Part shown: positions 15,223-18,485 of the stretch, one piece after another
How positions within the stretch are numbered: position 1 is the first letter of the stretch
Layout of the letters: each line of letters starts with the position of its first letter
From: an uncultured Lachnospiraceae bacterium
Lineage (GTDB): Bacteria > Bacillota > Clostridia > Lachnospirales > Lachnospiraceae
NCBI GenBank assembly: GCA_902803635.1
Contig: CADCQU010000018.1
Span: 1 to 18,485 of the forward strand
Length of the DNA stretch: 18,485 nt
Reading direction: 5' to 3'
Position numbers and translations under genes: made by a program
Notes under the pieces: model-generated
Seen by the model: only the letters and a program-made list of their open reading frames with translations
What the model was told of the DNA's origin: nothing
The model's database searches: none

Positions 15223-15321
15223 TTATCGATTTTCCATACTTTCTCGATACTTCAAATGTATGCACACTCTCTTCCTATAGAATACCATGTTCTCCCCCTG
15301 TTCAACAACAAAAAGAAAAAA
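15223..15321. repeat. Direct repeat flanking ATPase 2, right copy
   Basis: This copy nearly matches 13606-13709 from TTATCGATTTTCCATAC onward. The following stretch 15322-15483 is AT-rich (poly-A/T near 15447-15480) and holds no gene I can see. Confidence 0.85.
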
Positions 15322-15483
15322 TTTTGTTCTCAATCGATAGACAGACACACTAAATCAAGAAAACGAGGCAAATAGAGATACCTATCTTCCTTCGACGATT
15401 AAACTGGTACAAAATAATTCAGGTAAATGTATCAGAAAACTACAATTTAAAAATCGTAATATTTTTATATTATATATTTTCAC

Positions 15484-15512
15484 TTGCTTTTCCGTCATTC
15501 TTCTGTTATAAT
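15484..15512 (+). promoter_or_regulatory. Strong promoter of the nuclease-like gene
   Basis: TTGCTT (15484-15489), 17-bp spacer, TATAAT (15507-15512) with the TG extension, followed by GGAGGTGG at 15542-15549 and an ATG at 15557. The signals look fully functional despite the broken reading frame downstream. Confidence 0.65.
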
Positions 15513-15556
15513 GGACAAAACGCCAGAAAATATGATATACTGGAGGTGGCTGCTTG

Positions 15557-16705
15557 ATGGCTAAAAAGACTGACGCGGAAACGCTTGCAAGGATTCAGGA
15601 GCTTCGGAAGGAACTGCGGGAGCTGGAGAAGACTGTTCTTCGGAGCGACTGGCACGCGGGGTTCGAGGGGGCTTTGCGGATTGATTTACATAAGTACGGG
15701 AACGCCGTGCATTTGCTGACGGAGGAGGAAATCGGTGAGATGCCGCCGCGGGCGGATTTCATGGTGCTCGTGGAAGACGAGGAAGTGGCATTTGACGAGG
15801 CGATTTTCCAGATTTTCCGGAAAATCAACGTGATCGAATATAAGAACCCGAGCGATTCCTGAAACGAGCGGACGCTTTGGAAGGCGAGCGGGTATGCGAG
15901 CCTGTATATTGGCGTTGCCGAACATGAGGGCGACCGGCCGGCGGACCAAGTGACGATTTCCATTTTTCGCGCGGGGAAGAACCCGGAAATGTTCGCGAAG
16001 ATGGAACGGGAGGGGACGCTTGTGCGTGGCGAGGTGCCGGGGATTTACCAAGTTCGGCGTATCACGAATTTGCCGTTCCAGATTGTGATTACAAATGAGC
16101 TGGAAGGGGACGAGTACGCGGCTTACCGGGCGTTGACGGAGCGGGCGAAGGAGGAGGATGTGGCAGCCGTCCTTGACAGGGTCGGGGCTTCCGCAGGGAG
16201 TGATAGTCTGGTGGATCACTTCGCGGCTCTGCTTCGCCTTGTGCTCGAGAAAAATCCGCAGTATTTTTCGCTTGCCAAGAGGAGGGAGAAGGATATGGAT
16301 GAGCATGAGTATGCTGTAAAAGTATTCATGGAAGTGTTCAAGGACGAGGTGGACGCAAAAGTTAATACTGCGGTTGACAAGATAAAGGTCGAATTGGACG
16401 CGGCTAATGAAAAAGCGGATAAAGCAAAGGCTGAAGCGGATAAAGCAAACGCCGAAGCGGATAAAGCAAACGCCGAAGCAACCGAGGCAAGGGCTGAGGC
16501 AGACAAGGTAAAAGCCGAAGCTATTGCGAACGATGCAAAGTGGCAGAAGACTCTTGCCGAGAAAGAAGAAATCATAAAGGCACAAAGCCTTACGAATATT
16601 TCCAACATAATGAGTTCTTTACAAATTTCTGCGGAAAAGGCAATGGATCTGCTAAAGATTCCTGTGGAAGAGCGGCATTTATATGTGGCGCTTTTGCCGA
16701 AATAA
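15557..16705 (+). pseudogene. PD-(D/E)XK nuclease-like gene interrupted by one in-frame TGA
   Basis: Reading from the ATG at 15557 (ribosome site GGAGGTGG, 7-bp spacing), 101 codons end in TGA at 15860-15862. The same frame continues without another stop to TAA at 16703-16705, 382 codons in all apart from the TGA. The N-terminal part has ADFMVLV...INVIEYKNPSDS, a D...EYK nuclease-like signature; the post-stop sequence NERTLWKASGYASLYIGV continues the family pattern, in which the stop position is normally Leu. The C-terminal third is a coiled coil of (E)ADKAKAEADKANAE repeats, then a conserved-looking tail ending LKIPVEERHLYVALLPK. No credible ribosome site supports a restart at the in-frame GTG at 15950. 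Options are a fresh nonsense mutation, a sequence error or TGA readthrough. Lachnospiraceae carry many such genes; their role is unclear. Confidence 0.75.
16412..16474 (+). repeat. Tandem 21-bp repeat encoding a 7-residue coiled-coil unit
   Basis: Units start at 16412, 16433 and 16454; the last two are identical (GAAGCGGATAAAGCAAACGC plus C). They encode EADKANA heptads within the coiled coil of the nuclease-like gene, so length variation here would keep the frame. Confidence 0.75.
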
Positions 16706-16721
16706 CATCCTGAAAAAACGA

Positions 16722-16754
16722 GTAAGCGGCAGGTTTTCTATCCTTACCGCTTAC
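16722..16754. terminator. Bidirectional intrinsic terminator
   Basis: GTAAGCGG (16722-16729) and CCGCTTAC (16747-16754) form an 8-bp stem, followed by CTGTTTTTC on the plus strand and preceded by GAAAAAACGA, which gives a T-run on the minus strand. It separates the convergent nuclease-like and esterase genes. Confidence 0.65.
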
Positions 16755-16787
16755 CTGTTTTTCTATGTTGTTGGTTGCGTCTTTCTC

Positions 16788-17408
16788 CTACCTAATCACC
16801 CATGCAAACGCGGCCGCAGTTCTGAGATTCGCATCCTTGAAATGGTTTCCTTTGTTCCACGCAAGCGTGCAGGTGGTACCATTTGCCTGAAGAAGCTCGT
16901 AAGCGTCCCGGATACAATCACCGACGGAAGCCATTACATGATTCCTTGTTTTTTCTTCCCGGTCTCCAAGGCTCAAATAGACTTTGCGGGCATGGATGGA
17001 ATTGTCCCTCATGTAATCAACAAAGTCTGGAAACCAGATGGAGGGCGATGCAGCCGCTACTCCTCGGAATACATCTGTCTGGTATGCAGCCCAGATAGCG
17101 AACAATGCAGCCAGGGAGTAACCGCCGATGAAATATGTCTTACCGGCATCTTGGGTGTACTTCAAAACCTCCTCCAGTGTTGCTGCCGCTCCGCCTCCAA
17201 AGTCCTCTTTGCCAAATACAGCTGGAGCTTTCCAAGGAGACAAATCTTTGTTCCAGTCATCCACTTTGATAGCGATGAGGCTGAACTCTACATTTACAAG
17301 ACGCTTTATATCCGCGACCTCATTTTCAATTCCTGCAAGGTCATGGTCGTCCACCATTTGAATCAAAACCACCCCGGCATCCGTGCTTCCATATCTGCTT
17401 ACGTCCAT
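16788..17408 (-). CDS. Alpha/beta-hydrolase-fold esterase
   Basis: This 206-aa cytoplasmic protein has no signal peptide. GGGGAGAG four bases before the ATG at 17408 supports the start. The nucleophile motif is GGYSLAALFAIW (G-x-S-x-A, serine in the elbow), a pattern of the putative esterase/enterochelin-esterase-like family. SLGDREEKTRN may hold the acid, and NKGNHF near the C-terminus the catalytic histidine. The protein begins with VVLIQMVDDHDLAGIENEV and is short for the family (often 230-280 aa), but no break is evident. Substrate unknown. It converges with the nuclease-like gene and is preceded upstream by a fragment (17474-17685) on the same strand. Confidence 0.8.
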   Translation of the reverse strand: MDVSRYGSTDAGVVLIQMVDDHDLAGIENEVADIKRLVNVEFSLIAIKVDDWNKDLSPWKAPAVFGKEDFGGGAAATLEEVLKYTQDAGKTYFIGGYSLAALFAIWAAYQTDVFRGVAAASPSIWFPDFVDYMRDNSIHARKVYLSLGDREEKTRNHVMASVGDCIRDAYELLQANGTTCTLAWNKGNHFKDANLRTAAAFAWVIR

Positions 17409-17473
17409 AAATCTCTCCCCATAAAAAACGTTTCCGTTAGATTTAGAAACATCCTATCCCCATTTGGGGATTC

Positions 17474-17685
17474 TCAGCGGGAATACCGCGTCCCTCGCCC
17501 TGTTCCCGAAACCTTCACGTAACCGCCCTCCATCATTTTCTTAAGAAGCGAAAGCGTCTTCGCCTTTCCAAAACCGCTCTCCTTCACGATTTCCGAACTT
17601 GAAAGTGCCTTCCGTAATGGTGGCCAATCGATTCAAGACGGTCAATGAACTTCGATTCAATTTTGTATTCGGAAATGCGCGGCAT
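17474..17685 (-). pseudogene. Chimeric remnant: HsdR-like N-terminus joined out of frame to a winged-helix C-terminus
   Basis: AGGAGG seven bases before the ATG at 17685 starts MPRISEYKIESKFIDRLESI, which resembles the first residues of type I restriction R subunits. After about 25 codons the frame loses sense. One frame over, from about 17608, reads ALSSSEIVKESGFGKAKTLS, then LLKKMMEGGYVKVSGTGRGTRYSR and stop TGA at 17476-17474, a winged-helix ending of the kind found on ATP-binding regulators. A deletion fusing two genes, with a frame shift, explains this best. A 6-bp hairpin ATCCCC-4-GGGGAT (17456-17471) follows the stop. The HsdR assignment rests on a short stretch. Confidence 0.5.
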
Positions 17686-17713
17686 GGGAGGTCCTCCTAT
17701 GTGCAAATTTTTT

Positions 17714-17729
17714 CTAACTGTACGGTTAG
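17714..17729. promoter_or_regulatory. Palindromic operator-like site upstream of the HsdR-like fragment
   Basis: CTAACTGTACGGTTAG is a 16-bp palindrome with one mismatched pair, lying 28 bp before the ATG at 17685. It could be the operator of the lost gene. Confidence 0.35.
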
Positions 17730-17748
17730 CCCACAATGTAACGTTTTC

Positions 17749-17833
17749 TGTCATTCTGAGTAGCGAAGCGACGAAGAATCCTGTCAACAGTAGCGAAAAA
17801 CATACGGGATTCTTCGCTTCGCTCAGAATGACA
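17749..17833. repeat. 85-bp palindromic repeat element, copy 2
   Basis: TGTCATTCTGAG...GCGAAGAATC at the left and GATTCTTCGCTTCGCTCAGA...ATGACA at the right form a long hairpin. It is of the same family as 6162-6248, with a different centre. Confidence 0.7.
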
Positions 17834-18149
17834 ACCATTTTTCAAAGAAGATGATTCTTTTAATGAATTCAAACGTACAGGTGGAAATTTTTATCAAATT
17901 GCGTACGGAAATCTCTCCCACCCTCTCGACAACAAATTTCACAGAAATCGAAACCGTAGACAATGGGCTTGCTGAACGTATATCAATCTAAATCCAATTC
18001 CATTATAACACGAAGGCTTTTGTTCGGAAACGAAAAAAGCTATAATGACAACCAGCAACCAAAGTGTTAATATTCTCTTGTCGAACAAAAACCTATCCAA
18101 GGTTTTTATAGGTATTTCTCGAGGGAAAGACCGAATTTGTTTTATTCAT
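17834..18149. other. Intergenic stretch with small hairpins, no confident gene
   Basis: A 42-codon frame (17863-17991, plus) has no good ribosome site and is not recognised. GCTTTTGTTCG-GAAA-CGAAAAAAGC (18016-18040) folds with a GAAA tetraloop, and AAAACC-7-GGTTTTT follows near 18090. The arm TTTTGTTCG (18018-18026) can also pair with CGAACAAAA about 50 bp downstream, so alternative RNA folds are possible. Confidence 0.3.
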
Positions 18150-18196
18150 AGCCCGTTAAATGTGGCAAATGTACCATTTGTCACATTTAACGGGCT
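18150..18196. repeat. Long near-perfect hairpin (22-bp arms, 3-nt loop)
   Basis: The left arm AGCCCGTTAAATGTGGCAAA plus TG (18150-18171), loop TAC, and the right arm (18175-18196) pair over 22 bp with a single G-T wobble. ATTTTGC follows. It could be a strong terminator or a small palindromic mobile repeat. Confidence 0.7.
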
Positions 18197-18246
18197 ATTT
18201 TGCAAAGTTTCCAAATCCTACCCACTCTATTCAAGATTAACGGAGT

Positions 18247-18348
18247 TTACAAATCAAGCGGAGTATCATCCATGTCCTTATAAGCAATAATCCCGGCCTT
18301 CTCGTCAACCCGCTCCTCGCAGTAAACGATTCTGGCAGAAAAAATCTT
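18247..18348 (-). pseudogene. Orphan C-terminal protein tail
   Basis: On the minus strand the frame reads KDFSARIVYCEERVDEKAGI, then IAYKDMDDTPLDL and TAA at 18249-18247. It has well-formed protein character but begins just after an in-frame stop (18351-18349) within AT-rich DNA, and no start or ribosome site exists. I do not recognise the family; it looks like the last 30 residues of a deleted gene. Confidence 0.4.
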
Positions 18349-18402
18349 TTTAAAAAAATTTGAAAAACGCAAAAATCTGTAAAGAAGTTGTCAACATCGG
18401 CC

Positions 18403-18411
18403 TGATATACT
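18403..18411 (+). promoter_or_regulatory. Putative extended -10 promoter for the gene at 18464
   Basis: TGATATACT gives TATACT with the TG extension, about 53 bp before the ATG. A TTGTCA lies only 12 bp upstream, too close to act as its -35. Confidence 0.4.
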
Positions 18412-18463
18412 TTAGTCACAGTCAAGGAAACAACAAACAGCCCAAACAGAAAGGAGAAACAAC

Positions 18464-18485
18464 CATGAAAAACTTATTCAAAGCA
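18464..18485 (+). CDS. Start of an unidentified gene, truncated by the window edge
   Basis: AAGGAG at 18451-18456, spaced 7 bp from ATG at 18464, starts MKNLFKA before the window ends. The lysine followed by hydrophobic residues would fit a signal peptide, but seven residues cannot identify the protein. Confidence 0.6.

Noticed and set aside
17863..17991. 42-codon plus-strand frame
   Set aside because: Weak ribosome site, no recognisable feature, and located in a fragment-rich gap.
18045..18290. 81-codon plus-strand frame
   Set aside because: It runs through the long hairpin at 18150-18196 and its start overlaps a TATAAT; no ribosome site.

Overview
The window reads as a low-to-mid GC gut Clostridia chromosome, probably Lachnospiraceae or Oscillospiraceae. 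The pointers are strong AGGAGG ribosome sites, TGnTATAAT promoters, very large secreted proteins built from InlB-like, cadherin-like and GLUG-like modules, lineage-expanded DUF4143 ATPases and an AlbA_2 regulator, and intergenic spaces full of short palindromic repeats. The taxon is an inference. I saw no rRNA, tRNA, CRISPR array or intact transposase.

Layout: 13-4113 (-) is a 1366-aa secreted multidomain protein. 4307-5770 (-) is an AlbA_2/HATPase/winged-helix regulator-type protein, with a helically phased ACTTCACT array upstream. 5897-6500 is a repeat-rich junction holding a broken fibronectin-III-like fragment and an 87-bp palindrome. 6525-10667 (+) is a second secreted giant (1380 aa) that shares an unnamed C-terminal domain of about 270 aa with the first. 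10760-12103 (-) is a DUF4143-type AAA ATPase. 13495-12243 (-) is a two-gene operon: a small membrane-anchored coiled-coil protein followed by a membrane-anchored metallo-beta-lactamase-fold hydrolase. 13952-15163 (+) is a second, divergent DUF4143-type ATPase, bracketed by two nearly identical direct repeats of about 100 bp. 15557-16705 (+) is a PD-(D/E)XK nuclease-like gene with a coiled-coil tail, interrupted by one in-frame TGA. 16788-17408 (-) is an alpha/beta-hydrolase esterase. 17474-18463 is a graveyard of fragments (an HsdR-like N-terminus joined to an unrelated winged-helix C-terminus, and an orphan C-terminal tail) with hairpins. A new gene begins at 18464 and runs off the window.

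The most interesting signal is regulatory. The DUF4143 ATPase genes and the AlbA_2 gene each carry a private array of short sites upstream of the start. The spacing is helically phased: three AAAAGTC-4-GACTTTT-type palindromes exactly 32 bp apart before ATPase 1, three TGTTT-2-AAACA palindromes exactly 33 bp apart before ATPase 2, and ACTTCACT half-sites spaced 10/12/10/12 (22-bp unit) before the AlbA_2 gene. The sequences differ but the architecture is the same, and each array overlaps or adjoins a plausible promoter. This suggests self-specific autoregulation or DNA marking by these accessory ATPases. A second, orphan ACTTCACT array at 10717-10754 lies beside a GGAGACAG hairpin repeat, as the first one does.
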